Source: Natronomonas gomsonensis (GTDB lineage: Archaea > Halobacteriota > Halobacteria > Halobacteriales > Haloarculaceae). Taken from it: a stretch of DNA of 64,000 nt. Below are positions 37,448 to 46,263 of the stretch, piece by piece; the first letter of the stretch is position 1, and each line of letters opens with the position of its first letter. The translations under genes and the position numbers were made by a program. The notes beneath the pieces were generated by a model. It was not told the DNA's origin and did not search any database. It was given only the letters and a program-made list of their open reading frames with translations. Location: contig NZ_JACAWU010000002.1 of NCBI RefSeq assembly GCF_013391635.1, positions 682,001 to 746,000 on the forward strand, written 5' to 3'.

Positions 37448-37493
37448 GGCGGCTTTGCCGCCACGGTATCGGTTGCGCGCTCTGCGCGCAACC
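37448..37493. terminator. Two tandem hairpins between the lipoprotein gene and purD
   Basis: GGCGGC-TTT-GCCGCC (37448-37462) and GGTTGCGCGC-TCT-GCGCGCAACC (37471-37493, ten perfect pairs) follow the lipoprotein stop on the minus strand. They probably end or stabilise that mRNA before purD. Confidence 0.55.
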
Positions 37494-37497
37494 CCAC

Positions 37498-38277
37498 TCA
37501 GACGTTCTCGTCGAACTGGTAGGCCGCGCCGACCGTCCAGAAGAAGTCGTGGTCACCGGTTCGGCGCTCCTCTAAGACGCCGTTGAGCGACTGGATGCCA
37601 TCGACGCTCCCGGTCCACTCGGCGCTGAACGCGCCGTTCTGGGTGCGGTCACTGTTCGTCTCGAGGTTCTCGGTCGTCTCGTTGAGCGGGAACGTCGCCG
37701 ACGGCGCCCCGCCGAGGGAGACAGTTGCCTCACCGCCGCTTCGGGAGAACTGCGCGCTGTCGGCCACCGTTCCGTCCCGGAGTTCGACGTTCGCCGAGAG
37801 CATCGCCAAGTCGACGTTGCGCACCAGACGGTCGTCGGCGGCGTCGGCGGCGACCCACAGCCAGTAGCGATAGCGGTTCTCGCCGATTTCGTACACCGAC
37901 ACCGACGCGTCGACGTACAGAAGCGGCGCGTCGGGGTCGACGTCGTCGGGGTTCAGACTCGACTCGCTGCCGCCGGGGTCGGCGGGCGTCTCCCGGGAGA
38001 GCGCCAGCCGCTGGACGTAGGCGGTGTCCAGTGTGTCCGGTGTCTCGCTTTCGATGCCCCAGACGCCGCTGTCGCCGTAGCGGTCGGACATCGAATCGAC
38101 GTAGTTACCGAACGCCGCGCCGTCGAGTTCCGCGCCGACACCCGGGTTCAACACCCACGCTGTCGACGTCTCGACTCTGGTCTCGCGGCGCGTCACGCGC
38201 TGCTCGATACAGCCGGCGAGGCCGGCCGCCAGCAACCCACCGCCGGCACGGAGGGCGTCCCTACGAGAGAGCTTCAT
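37498..38277 (-). CDS. Secreted Tat lipoprotein, function unknown
   Basis: A 259-residue protein. The signal MKLSRRDALRAGGGLLAAG has the twin-Arg motif SRRD and a lipobox LAGC, so export by Tat and lipid anchoring at Cys23 are expected. The mature part is beta-rich with periodic aromatic residues (NRYRYWLWVAADAADD), without a domain I recognise. The ATG at 38277 is used because it starts the signal peptide; nine upstream codons are not part of it. Divergent from the COG1331 gene. Confidence 0.85.
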   Translation of the reverse strand: MKLSRRDALRAGGGLLAAGLAGCIEQRVTRRETRVETSTAWVLNPGVGAELDGAAFGNYVDSMSDRYGDSGVWGIESETPDTLDTAYVQRLALSRETPADPGGSESSLNPDDVDPDAPLLYVDASVSVYEIGENRYRYWLWVAADAADDRLVRNVDLAMLSANVELRDGTVADSAQFSRSGGEATVSLGGAPSATFPLNETTENLETNSDRTQNGAFSAEWTGSVDGIQSLNGVLEERRTGDHDFFWTVGAAYQFDENV

Positions 38278-38416
38278 ATCGCCCACGACAGGCCGGTGAC
38301 TCAAATAACCCGCTAATCGCTCGCGGCTCCGTTCGTCGCCGCTCCCATCGAGACCTCGCTTCGCTCGGCGTCTCGCAAGCCACGCCGTTTACTACCGTGG
38401 CGACCCGACTGTCGGT

Positions 38417-40522
38417 ATGGACAACCGCCTCGACGAGGCGTCTTCGCCGTACCTCAAACAGCACGCCGACAACCCCGTCGCATGGCAACAGTGGGACGAG
38501 GAGGCCCTCGAACTCGCCGAAGAGCGCGACGTCCCGATATTCCTCTCTATCGGCTACGCCGCCTGCCACTGGTGTCACGTCATGGAGGACGAGAGCTTCT
38601 CGGACCCCGACATCGCCGAGCAACTCAACGAGAACTTCGTCCCAATCAAGGTCGACCGCGAGGAACGCCCCGACGTTGACTCGGTGTACATGACCGTCTG
38701 TCAGTTGGTCCGCGGCAACGGCGGCTGGCCACTATCGGTGTGGCTCACCCCGGAAGGGAAACCGTTCCACGTGGGGACGTACTTCCCACCCGAGCCGAAA
38801 CAGGGGATGCCCGCCTTCGGGCAGGTGCTCGACGGCATCGCCGAGTCCTGGAACGACCCCGAGGGGCGCGAGAAGATGGAGGACCGCGCCGAGCAGTGGA
38901 CCGACGCGGTTTCGGGGGAGTTAGAGGACACCCCCGACACACCAGGGGAGGTGCCGGACGCCGAGTTCGTCGATTCGGCCGCCAGCGCCGCCGTCCGCGG
39001 CGCGGACCGCGAACACGGCGGGTGGGGTCGCGGCCAGAAGTTCCCCCAACCCGGCCGGGTTCATCTGCTCCTGCGAGGCTTCGACCGGACCGGACGAAGG
39101 GAGTACCGGAAGGTTGCGACGGAGGCACTCGACGCGATGGTCTCCGGCGGCCTCTACGACCACGTCGGTGGCGGCTTCCACCGCTACTGCGTCGACCGCG
39201 AGTGGACTGTCCCACACTTCGAGAAGATGCTGTACGACAACGCGGAGATTCCGCGGGCGCTGCTGGCCGGCTACCAACTGACCGGCACCGAACGCTACGC
39301 CGAGGCCGTCCGGGGGACGTTCACGTTCGTCCAGCGGGAACTCACCCACCCCGACGGTGGCTTCTACTCGACGCTCGACGCCGAAAGCGAAGACGAAGAC
39401 GGCGAGCGCGAGGAGGGCGCCTTCTACGTGTGGACGCCCGAGACGGTCGAGGAGGCCGTCGAGGACGACACCGACGCCGCAATCTTCCGTGACCGCTACG
39501 GCGTCACCGAGGCGGGGAACTTCGAGCACGGGACGACTGTCCTCACCGAATCGGCGTCCATCGAGGAGTTGGCCGAACGCCACGAGCGGACGCCGGGTGA
39601 GATACGCGACCGACTCGAGCGCGCCCGCAAGCAGGCCTTCGACGCCCGAAGCGAGCGCCCGCGCCCGCCGCGTGACGAGAAGGTACTCGCCGGCTGGAAC
39701 GGGCTGATGATTTCGGCGTTCGCGGAGGGTGCTTTGACCCTCGACAGCGAATACGCGGCGGCGGCCGAGGACGCGCTCACCTTCTGTATGGACCGGCTGT
39801 GGGACGCCGAGGAATGCCGACTGAACCGCCGACTGAAGGACGACGACGTGGGGATTCAGGGCTACCTCGAAGACTACGCCTTCCTCGGCCGTGGCGCACT
39901 CGACACGTATCAGGCCACCGGCGACGTGGCGTTTCTGAAATTCGCGCTCGAACTCGGGCGGGTCGTCCGGGACGCCTTCTACGACGACACGGAGGGAACG
40001 CTCTACTTCACGCCGGTCGACGGCGAGTCGCTGGTCGCGCGACCGCAGGAACTCACCGACACGTCGACGCCGTCCTCGAGTGGCGTCGCCGTCCAGTTGC
40101 TCACCAACCTCGCCCACGTCGCCCCGGAGGAGGGGTTCGACGAAATCGCCGAAACCGTCCTCGAGACCCACGCGTCGAAGCTGGATTCGGACCCGCTGTC
40201 GCACGCCTCGCTCGCGCTCGCGGCCGACGACCGCGCGGTCGGCGCCCTGGAGTTGACCGTCGCAGCGGACCACCTGCCCGAGCAGTGGCGAACGTCGCTG
40301 TCGGAGCGGTATCTCCCGACTCGATTTCTCACCGTTCGACCGCCCTCAGAGGACGGTGTCGAGCAGTGGGTCGACACGCTCGGACTCGAAGAAGTGCCGC
40401 CCATCTGGGCCAACCGCGAGGCTCGCGACGGCAAACCCACCGTCTACGCCTGTCGGTCGTTCACCTGCTCGCCGCCACAACACGACATGGGCGCGGCGCT
40501 GGAGTGGGCGGAAGACCTCTAA
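38417..40522 (+). CDS. COG1331 thioredoxin-domain protein (SPATA20/YyaL family)
   Basis: A 701-residue protein. The N-terminal thioredoxin-like domain carries YAACHWCHVMEDES with Cys50 and Cys53, and the rest (about 190-690) is an (alpha/alpha)6 barrel like N-acylglucosamine epimerases (GLYDHVGGGFHRYCVDREW; DEKVLAGWNGLMISAFAEGA). The family is found from archaea to humans but lacks a proven activity. No signal peptide, so it is cytoplasmic. It converges on a small thioredoxin gene 17 bases away. Confidence 0.92.
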   Translation: MDNRLDEASSPYLKQHADNPVAWQQWDEEALELAEERDVPIFLSIGYAACHWCHVMEDESFSDPDIAEQLNENFVPIKVDREERPDVDSVYMTVCQLVRGNGGWPLSVWLTPEGKPFHVGTYFPPEPKQGMPAFGQVLDGIAESWNDPEGREKMEDRAEQWTDAVSGELEDTPDTPGEVPDAEFVDSAASAAVRGADREHGGWGRGQKFPQPGRVHLLLRGFDRTGRREYRKVATEALDAMVSGGLYDHVGGGFHRYCVDREWTVPHFEKMLYDNAEIPRALLAGYQLTGTERYAEAVRGTFTFVQRELTHPDGGFYSTLDAESEDEDGEREEGAFYVWTPETVEEAVEDDTDAAIFRDRYGVTEAGNFEHGTTVLTESASIEELAERHERTPGEIRDRLERARKQAFDARSERPRPPRDEKVLAGWNGLMISAFAEGALTLDSEYAAAAEDALTFCMDRLWDAEECRLNRRLKDDDVGIQGYLEDYAFLGRGALDTYQATGDVAFLKFALELGRVVRDAFYDDTEGTLYFTPVDGESLVARPQELTDTSTPSSSGVAVQLLTNLAHVAPEEGFDEIAETVLETHASKLDSDPLSHASLALAADDRAVGALELTVAADHLPEQWRTSLSERYLPTRFLTVRPPSEDGVEQWVDTLGLEEVPPIWANREARDGKPTVYACRSFTCSPPQHDMGAALEWAEDL

Positions 40523-40539
40523 GGGAAAATTAGCCGCGG

Positions 40540-40911
40540 TTATGCCAACTGCTCTGCGAGGTACACCGCAATCGGCACGTCTTCTTCCTCGACGAAGCGA
40601 GCGAGTTCCTCGCCAGTCTCGGCGTCCTCGACGACGACGGTCGGAATCAATTCGATGCCGTACTCCTCGACGTTCGGGCCGGTCTTGCTCCCGTCGTCTT
40701 CCTTCTCGACGGGGTAGTGCTCGACATTCTCGATGCCAGCGGCGTCGAGTGCCGCGCCGAAATCGGGCAGTTGCGAGCGGCAGTCCTTACACCAGTCGCC
40801 GCCCCACACCTTCACCACGATGTCGTCGGCGCGTGCCTCGAAAGTCGCGACCGCATCGTCGTAGGACTCGGCGTCCCACACCGGGTTCGGCCGCATCGTT
40901 TCCAGTTCCAT
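40540..40911 (-). CDS. Thioredoxin-fold protein with WCKDC active site
   Basis: A 123-residue single thioredoxin domain. The redox site is WGGDWCKDCRSQ (Cys41/Cys44), and the cis-Pro loop is ELIPTVVVED. The C-terminal Arg/Glu surface differs from classical thioredoxin, so its partner is unclear. A minus-strand TTAAG about 28 bases upstream supports the start. Its 3' end nearly meets that of the COG1331 gene. Confidence 0.9.
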   Translation of the reverse strand: MELETMRPNPVWDAESYDDAVATFEARADDIVVKVWGGDWCKDCRSQLPDFGAALDAAGIENVEHYPVEKEDDGSKTGPNVEEYGIELIPTVVVEDAETGEELARFVEEEDVPIAVYLAEQLA

Positions 40912-40959
40912 ATCTATCGATTCGTCGCACGCTTCTTAAGGAACGCGCTCCCCGGTCCT

Positions 40960-40977
40960 GCCGGCGTCAGCGCCGGC
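40960..40977. terminator. Hairpin at the end of the HD-domain gene
   Basis: GCCGGCG-TCAG-CGCCGGC forms a seven-pair stem whose loop contains the stop codon of the HD gene on the minus strand. It is a possible 3' end structure. Confidence 0.4.
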
Positions 40978-41641
40978 CATACCACTCCGCTTCGAACCGT
41001 TCGAGGAAGGTTTCGAGGAAGGCGTGGCGCTCGGCGGCGCGTTCGCGGGCTGCGTCAGTGTGCATCTCCTCGCGGAGGTTCAGCAGTTTCTCGTGGAAGT
41101 GGTCGATAGCGGAGGGTTCCTCGGAGTCGGGCGTCCACATCGGCCGGTCGTGGGCGCCGGAGTAGACGAAACACCGAGCGACGCCGACGGCGCCCATCGC
41201 ATCGAGGTTGTCGGCGTCCCGCAGGAGGTCGACCTCGATGCCGTCGCCGTCCCGTCGATTTCCACGGAACTCGTACTCCTCGTGCAGCGCGACACAGTGG
41301 TGAACCGCATCCCGTTTCTCCACCGGAAACTCCGCGGCATCGAGGACGGCTTCGACCGCTTCGAGGGAGTCTTCGGGGTGGACGAACTCGCCCGACTCGG
41401 CGCCCATCGCGCGGTGGATGTCGTGGACGAGGGCGGCAGCACCCAACACCTCACGGTCCGCGTCGGGGTAGTCGTCGGCCAACTCCAAGGCGGTGTGGAA
41501 CACCCGCCAGCCGTGGGCCATGTCGTGGCCGGTGGTGTCGTCGCCGAGCCACGATTCCATCTCGGCGGCGACGGATTCGAACAGCGGGTCGATGTCGTGA
41601 GGGACAGCACGCTCGTGGACGGACTGGGAGGGATCGGTCAT
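40967..41641 (-). CDS. HD-domain phosphohydrolase
   Basis: A 224-residue metal-dependent phosphohydrolase of the YedJ/COG1418-like type. Metal ligands are DMAHGWRVFHTA (His43), the HD pair in LVHDIHRAMG (73-74), HHCVALHEEYEF, and DADNLDAMG. Its substrate is not known; nucleotides or dNTPs are typical. It is 36 bases downstream of the HTTM gene on the same strand and probably shares its transcript. Confidence 0.88.
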   Translation of the reverse strand: MTDPSQSVHERAVPHDIDPLFESVAAEMESWLGDDTTGHDMAHGWRVFHTALELADDYPDADREVLGAAALVHDIHRAMGAESGEFVHPEDSLEAVEAVLDAAEFPVEKRDAVHHCVALHEEYEFRGNRRDGDGIEVDLLRDADNLDAMGAVGVARCFVYSGAHDRPMWTPDSEEPSAIDHFHEKLLNLREEMHTDAARERAAERHAFLETFLERFEAEWYGRR

Positions 41642-41677
41642 ACGAACCCCACCGACGCCGTTGGCTTCAAACCGTCG

Positions 41678-43153
41678 TCACCGGCCGACTGTGGAACAGT
41701 CGTAGGTCCCGAACTCGACGTACTCGGTCGGGTTGGGATCGTCGAGTCGAATCTCCTCGCGGACGAAGCCGACGGTGACCGATTCGACGGGGCCGTCCGT
41801 GCTCCGACAGAGATAGGCGGCGAACGCCCGGCGTTCCGTCTCGCTACCACTACGGACCTCCGAGAGGTACTTTCGCCATCTGGCGTTGGGGTACGTCGCA
41901 GCAACGTCCGGCGGCCGGTCCAATCCGGTGTCGGCGTGGGGGTAGGCGTCGACCGTCTCGCCCGATTCGAGAGTGGCCTCGACGACGAACCAACCGTCGG
42001 TCGTCGGGGGGTCCGGCGCGAACAGCTTCCAACTGTGGTCTTCGGGGTCGACGGGGGAATCGTTGGGTACCGAGAGGTAGCCGACCGACGCGGCTTGCCA
42101 CAGCAGTCCGACGACGAGTATCGTCGCCGTCGCAGCAGGGGCAATGCGGTGGACAGAGCGTCGAACCGAAGCCGGGAGCGACGGCCCGAGGGGAACCCTC
42201 GGGTGACCCTCCACGGTCGTCAGTCGCCCCTCCAGTTGCCTCATCACACCCGAGAGCAGACGCTCGATTCGGTCCCACACCGACGGTGGCAGGAACACGA
42301 GCAGGCAGGCCACCATGACGTGGGGGAACAGCCCCAACTCCATGGTGAGGAACATCCCGACGTGGGCCGCGAGGAACGCGGCGGTGAGCGCCGTCCGGGC
42401 GCGGCCGACGAGGCCGACGAGCAGCGGTGCGACGAGCAGCAGGCCGACCCACGCCCAGTTGATCGTGACGAGCAACGGCTCGATACCGGCGAAGAAATCG
42501 CCGAGTCGAACGGTGAATCGGTCGAGGGCGAAGACGTACCGGACGGCCGTTCCCTCCATCCACAGCGACCCCCGGAGCTTGAAAATCGCGTTCGTCGTGT
42601 AAATCGACACGACCTGTGAGAGCAGCGCGGCGGTGCCGAAGCCGACGACGACCTGCCGAGGGGTTCGCGACTCGCGGCCGAGGGCGTCCAGCGACCACCG
42701 CTCGCCGAGCGGGAGGAACAGGCCGACGAACAGCGCGACCAACAGGACGGTGTCGCCGCCGTTGAGGACGAGGTAGTTCCGCAGTTGCAGCGACGCCAAG
42801 AGTAGCCACAAGATAGACGCAACGAACCGCGTTCGGTAGCCGATTACGAGCAGGACTGCGAAGACGCCAGTGACGACGAAGAGCGTAGCCTGTACCCACA
42901 GCTCTCCCGAGAGGCCGTGCAGCGACAGCCGCGAGAGCGTCGGATACAGCACCGCGTTGGCCGCCCGCGGGAGAACGCCCGCGTCGGTGTAGAACGCCCG
43001 TAAATCCCCGGCACGACCCAGCAAATCCAAGAGGAGGAGACATCCCAGCGCGATTCGGAACGCAGCGAGTCCACGGGCGTCGATGCCGAGTCGACGCTCC
43101 AGCGCCGGCCGAACCGCTTCGAGCGTTCGCGGAATCGATAGCCCCGACGCCAT
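41678..43153 (-). CDS. HTTM-domain integral membrane protein
   Basis: A 491-residue protein with about eight to ten membrane helices. The start of the domain, DARGLAAFRIALGCLLLLDLL, and FYTDAGVLPRAA, RYVFALDRFTVRLGD and later segments are characteristic of the HTTM (horizontally transferred transmembrane) family related to vitamin-K-dependent gamma-carboxylase. The catalytic Lys and Cys of the true carboxylase cannot be identified. The C-terminal ~120 residues are soluble and Trp/Tyr-rich (HSWKLFAPDPPTTDGWFVV). The natural activity in prokaryotes is unknown. Confidence 0.88.
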   Translation of the reverse strand: MASGLSIPRTLEAVRPALERRLGIDARGLAAFRIALGCLLLLDLLGRAGDLRAFYTDAGVLPRAANAVLYPTLSRLSLHGLSGELWVQATLFVVTGVFAVLLVIGYRTRFVASILWLLLASLQLRNYLVLNGGDTVLLVALFVGLFLPLGERWSLDALGRESRTPRQVVVGFGTAALLSQVVSIYTTNAIFKLRGSLWMEGTAVRYVFALDRFTVRLGDFFAGIEPLLVTINWAWVGLLLVAPLLVGLVGRARTALTAAFLAAHVGMFLTMELGLFPHVMVACLLVFLPPSVWDRIERLLSGVMRQLEGRLTTVEGHPRVPLGPSLPASVRRSVHRIAPAATATILVVGLLWQAASVGYLSVPNDSPVDPEDHSWKLFAPDPPTTDGWFVVEATLESGETVDAYPHADTGLDRPPDVAATYPNARWRKYLSEVRSGSETERRAFAAYLCRSTDGPVESVTVGFVREEIRLDDPNPTEYVEFGTYDCSTVGR

Positions 43154-43234
43154 TCGTTGCTGGGGGATTCACCTGGCGGCCGATAGCTCTTGTGCTGTCC
43201 CCGACGACGGCAGTCCCTCCCGCGTTCAGGGAGG

Positions 43235-43241
43235 TTTTATA
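43235..43241 (+). promoter_or_regulatory. TATA box of the cysteine synthase gene
   Basis: TTTTATA is centred 26 bases before the ATG at 43264, which selects that start over the TTG 24 codons upstream. Confidence 0.7.
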
Positions 43242-43263
43242 CCGCGACGGTCAATCGCCGGCT

Positions 43264-44244
43264 ATGAAACGGGGCATTCTCGGTACGGTCGGGTCGCCGC
43301 TGGTGCAGGTCGAGTCACCGCCGGGAGCGGTCATCGCGGCGAAAATCGAATCGAAGAACCCCGGTGGCTCCGCCAAGGACCGCCCGGCGCTGGCGATGGT
43401 CGAAGCCGCCGAAGCCGCCGGCGAATTGACGTCCGGCGACCGCATCGTCGAACCCACATCTGGCAACACGGGCATCGGGCTCTCGATGGTCGCCGCGGCG
43501 AAGGGCTACGACATCACGGTCGTGATGCCCGCCTCGAAGTCCCCGGAGCGCCGCGCCATCATGAACGCCTACGGTGCCGATTTGGAACTGGTCGACGGAA
43601 CCATCTCGGAGGCCAAGGACCGCGCCGACGAACTCGAAGCCGAGGGGATGGTCCAGGTCCGGCAGTTCGAGAACCCTGCCAATCCGGAGTCCCACTACCG
43701 GACGACGGGCGCCGAAATCATCGAACAGGTCGGCGATCGGACGGTCGACGCCCTCGTCGCCGGTATCGGTACCGGCGGCACCATCACGGGCACCGGCCGC
43801 CGACTCAAGGAGGCGTTCCCCGAGATGGAGGTCGTCGGCGTCGAACCCGAGGACAACGCCGTCCTCTCCGGCGGCGAACCGGGCGACGACGACTTCCAGG
43901 GAATGGGCCCGGGCTTCGTCAGCCCGAACCTCGACCGTGACCTCCTCGATAGCGTCGAGACGGTCGACATCGAATCGGCCGAAGCCGAGTGTCGCCGCCT
44001 CGCCCGCGAGGAGGGCATTCTCGTCGGACAGTCCTCGGGCGGCAGCCTGCTGGCCGCAAAACGGGTCGCCGAGCGACTGGCCGAAGACCGCGGCGTCGAG
44101 TCCTGTCCCGGCCCGGACAACGAGGTCGGCATCCTCTCCGATGACCCCGCCGACCCCGAACCGATTCCCGACGATTGCCCGCTCGTCGTCACCGTCTTCT
44201 GGGACTCCGGTGAGCGCTACATGTCGACCGGGATGTTCGATTAA
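43264..44244 (+). CDS. cysK: Cysteine synthase (O-acetylserine sulfhydrylase type)
   Basis: A 326-residue fold-type II PLP enzyme. The Schiff-base Lys is residue 38 in NPGGSAKDRPAL; EPTSGNTGIGL binds substrate and GTGGTITGTGRRLKEAFPE the PLP phosphate. It makes cysteine from O-acetylserine and sulfide; a cystathionine beta-synthase or phosphoserine-dependent activity cannot be excluded by motif. A 20-residue loop with two Cys (CPGPDNEVGI ... DDCPL) near the C-terminus is characteristic of the haloarchaeal form. It overlaps the convergent hydrolase stop. Confidence 0.92.
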   Translation: MKRGILGTVGSPLVQVESPPGAVIAAKIESKNPGGSAKDRPALAMVEAAEAAGELTSGDRIVEPTSGNTGIGLSMVAAAKGYDITVVMPASKSPERRAIMNAYGADLELVDGTISEAKDRADELEAEGMVQVRQFENPANPESHYRTTGAEIIEQVGDRTVDALVAGIGTGGTITGTGRRLKEAFPEMEVVGVEPEDNAVLSGGEPGDDDFQGMGPGFVSPNLDRDLLDSVETVDIESAEAECRRLAREEGILVGQSSGGSLLAAKRVAERLAEDRGVESCPGPDNEVGILSDDPADPEPIPDDCPLVVTVFWDSGERYMSTGMFD

Positions 44245-45104
44245 CCCCGCTGGAGCCACGCGTCCAGCCGTGCGACGAACGCCTCTGGGTGTTCCCGCGG
44301 CGGCCAGTGTCCACACGCAGCGAGCGTGAACAGGTCGGCGACGGGCGCGGCGTCGGCCGCCGCCTTCGACTGTTCGAGCGGGATGAGGTCGTCGTCCTCG
44401 CCGTGGACGAAAAGCGTCGGGACCGGCAATTCGGACATGCGGTCGGCGTAGTTCGTCCGGAGGCCACGCCAGCCGACCTCCGCGCGCTGGAAGCGGCGGT
44501 AGGCGTCGCCGGCGTTGGGGCGTTGAACCTCTCGAACCGCGTCGTCGACGAACTCCTCGTCGAGGTTCGCCGGGTTCACGAGGTTCTCGATGGAGGCTCT
44601 CGTCACGCGCCGGCTTCGCTTCATCGCCCACCACGTGGCCTCCAGTAGCTTCGGCGCCTTGACGTACGCGGCACCGATTTTACCCCCCGGAACCTCGCCA
44701 CCGAGACCATAACTGTCCACGAGACAGAGCCGAGAGACACGCGCCGGCCGGTCGAGCGTGTAGCCGAGGGCGATGCCACCTCCCTTCGAGATACCGACGA
44801 GCGTCGTCTCGACGAGGTCGAGTTCCGAGAGGACGGTACCCAGAACGTCGACGTAGTAATCGACGTGTGGGGTTTTCTCGTCGGGAACGGGGTCGCTCTC
44901 GCCGTATCCGGGCCAGTCGAGCGCGTAGACGCGGTGGGTCTCCGAAAGCGCCGGGAACGCTTTTTTCCAGGAGACGCCGGTGGCGTCCATCCCGCCGCCG
45001 TGCAGCAACAGTATCGGGCGTCCCTCGTCGGGGCCGGCCGCATACACGCGAACGTCCGTTCCGTCCACGGAGATATCTCGCGTCGTCGCGTCGAGTTCGC
45101 TCAT
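44241..45104 (-). CDS. Alpha/beta hydrolase
   Basis: A 287-residue single-domain hydrolase. The oxyanion region is LLLHGGGMDATG, the nucleophile elbow GISKGGG (Ser106), and the acid and base lie in FVHGEDDDLIP and CGHWPPREHPE. A helical cap is present at about 125-210. It may be an esterase or C-C hydrolase; the substrate is unknown. The start MSELDATTRD is supported by the position of the first strand. Confidence 0.88.
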   Translation of the reverse strand: MSELDATTRDISVDGTDVRVYAAGPDEGRPILLLHGGGMDATGVSWKKAFPALSETHRVYALDWPGYGESDPVPDEKTPHVDYYVDVLGTVLSELDLVETTLVGISKGGGIALGYTLDRPARVSRLCLVDSYGLGGEVPGGKIGAAYVKAPKLLEATWWAMKRSRRVTRASIENLVNPANLDEEFVDDAVREVQRPNAGDAYRRFQRAEVGWRGLRTNYADRMSELPVPTLFVHGEDDDLIPLEQSKAAADAAPVADLFTLAACGHWPPREHPEAFVARLDAWLQRG

Positions 45105-45157
45105 ACCGTCCCGTCGGGGGCCGGCGTGAAATACCGTCGGCTACGCACCGAACTCCG

Positions 45158-45610
45158 TTACGCGCCGAACTCGTCTTCGGTGACGCGGACGACGAGGGTG
45201 TCGTCGACCTCGTGGAGGTCGTACTCCGGTAGTTCGTGGCCGGTACGGGTGACGAACATCGGTTCGAGCAACTCGCCGTCGCTGACGCCGAACACCTTCA
45301 GGAAACGCTCTGAGTCCTCGGCCGCAACGTCGTTGTCCCGGATGGCGGCCGCGAGGTCACGGGAGAGCCACTCTTCGTCGCTGACCGAGGGTTCGAGGAC
45401 GAGCGACTCGTCGGCGAAGCGGACCAGATACCAGTTGAGGTCGTTCAACAGGGCGACGGCCGCACCGAGAGAGACGGTCTCCAAGGCGACGGTGTTCCGA
45501 TACGGCTCCCGAAGGTCGTAGGTCGCGAGTGCGTTGCGGGCAGTCTCGCGGCTGACGAGTTCGTAGCGCAACTCCACGTCCTCGCTGCCGACCAGACACA
45601 CCCTCGTCAT
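45158..45610 (-). CDS. Haloarchaeal DUF5804-type protein
   Basis: A 150-residue protein starting MTRVCLVGSEDVELRYEL, with SLGAAVALLNDLNWYLVRF and SVSDEEWLSRDLAAAI. I place it with the haloarchaeal DUF5804 family from memory of its consistent N-terminus; no function is known. The ATG at 45610 is used because an upstream in-frame ATG adds eight atypical residues, and a T-rich element lies about 25 bases upstream. Confidence 0.75.
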   Translation of the reverse strand: MTRVCLVGSEDVELRYELVSRETARNALATYDLREPYRNTVALETVSLGAAVALLNDLNWYLVRFADESLVLEPSVSDEEWLSRDLAAAIRDNDVAAEDSERFLKVFGVSDGELLEPMFVTRTGHELPEYDLHEVDDTLVVRVTEDEFGA

Positions 45611-45674
45611 GGGTTTCCATTCGGGAGGCATCAAAAAGCGGTTTCGGACCGACGCTTGGCCGGTTCGGAGACGG

Positions 45675-46223
45675 TCAGCAGTCGTAGGACCGCGACCCCT
45701 CTTGGACGGTCACGTTTCGAGTGGTGCGTGTGACCCGTGAGCCATCGATTCGGACGCGAACCTGAACCGTCTCGGTGTCACCGACCGAGAGCGTCTCGTC
45801 GTCTTCGATTATCCAGAACACGTCCATCGTCTCTTGTCCCGGTCCCTCGACCGTCGCTGTCGTCGTCTCGTCGGTGTGGGCGAGGCTCACCTCGACTGTC
45901 GCCGAGCGCTCGGCGGCGTATTCACGGCCGGAGTCGGGCGGTATCTCGACGACCACGTCGCCGAGAACACTGATGGAGTCGCCCGGCGTTCCGCTCGCCA
46001 TGCATGTCTGTACGGTTCCGTTTTCACCGTCGGGAAACGACAGCTCGTCGTTCAACGCCACCGTGAGATCGACTTCTTCGACGGTGACGTTCTCGTCCGT
46101 TCCGTCGTCGACGACGCCACCGAACACCACGAGCGTGCCGACGCTGAGCGTCGTCAGGACGACGAAGACGGCGACCGTCGCGGGGGAGGGCGGCCAATCG
46201 AGCAGCCAGGGCAGCAGATTCAC
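45675..46223 (-). CDS. Exported beta-rich protein with N-terminal membrane helix
   Basis: A 182-residue protein. Residues about 15-38 form one hydrophobic helix, not followed by a Cys lipobox, so it is either an anchor or an uncleaved signal. The remainder is acidic and beta-rich (VEEVDLTVALNDELSF, ATVEVSLAHTDETTTATVEG) and ends SRSYDC. Two Cys in the mature part could form a disulfide. No family recognised. Confidence 0.7.
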   Translation of the reverse strand: MNLLPWLLDWPPSPATVAVFVVLTTLSVGTLVVFGGVVDDGTDENVTVEEVDLTVALNDELSFPDGENGTVQTCMASGTPGDSISVLGDVVVEIPPDSGREYAAERSATVEVSLAHTDETTTATVEGPGQETMDVFWIIEDDETLSVGDTETVQVRVRIDGSRVTRTTRNVTVQEGSRSYDC

Positions 46224-46263
46224 GTCCGAAACTAACAGGGGGACCTATACAGTTTTTCCGTGC

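Noticed and set aside
38349..38375. CGAGAC/GTCTCG inverted repeat between the lipoprotein and COG1331 genes
   Set aside because: Short arms with a G+C-rich interior of a kind frequent in haloarchaeal gaps; no special position relative to either promoter.
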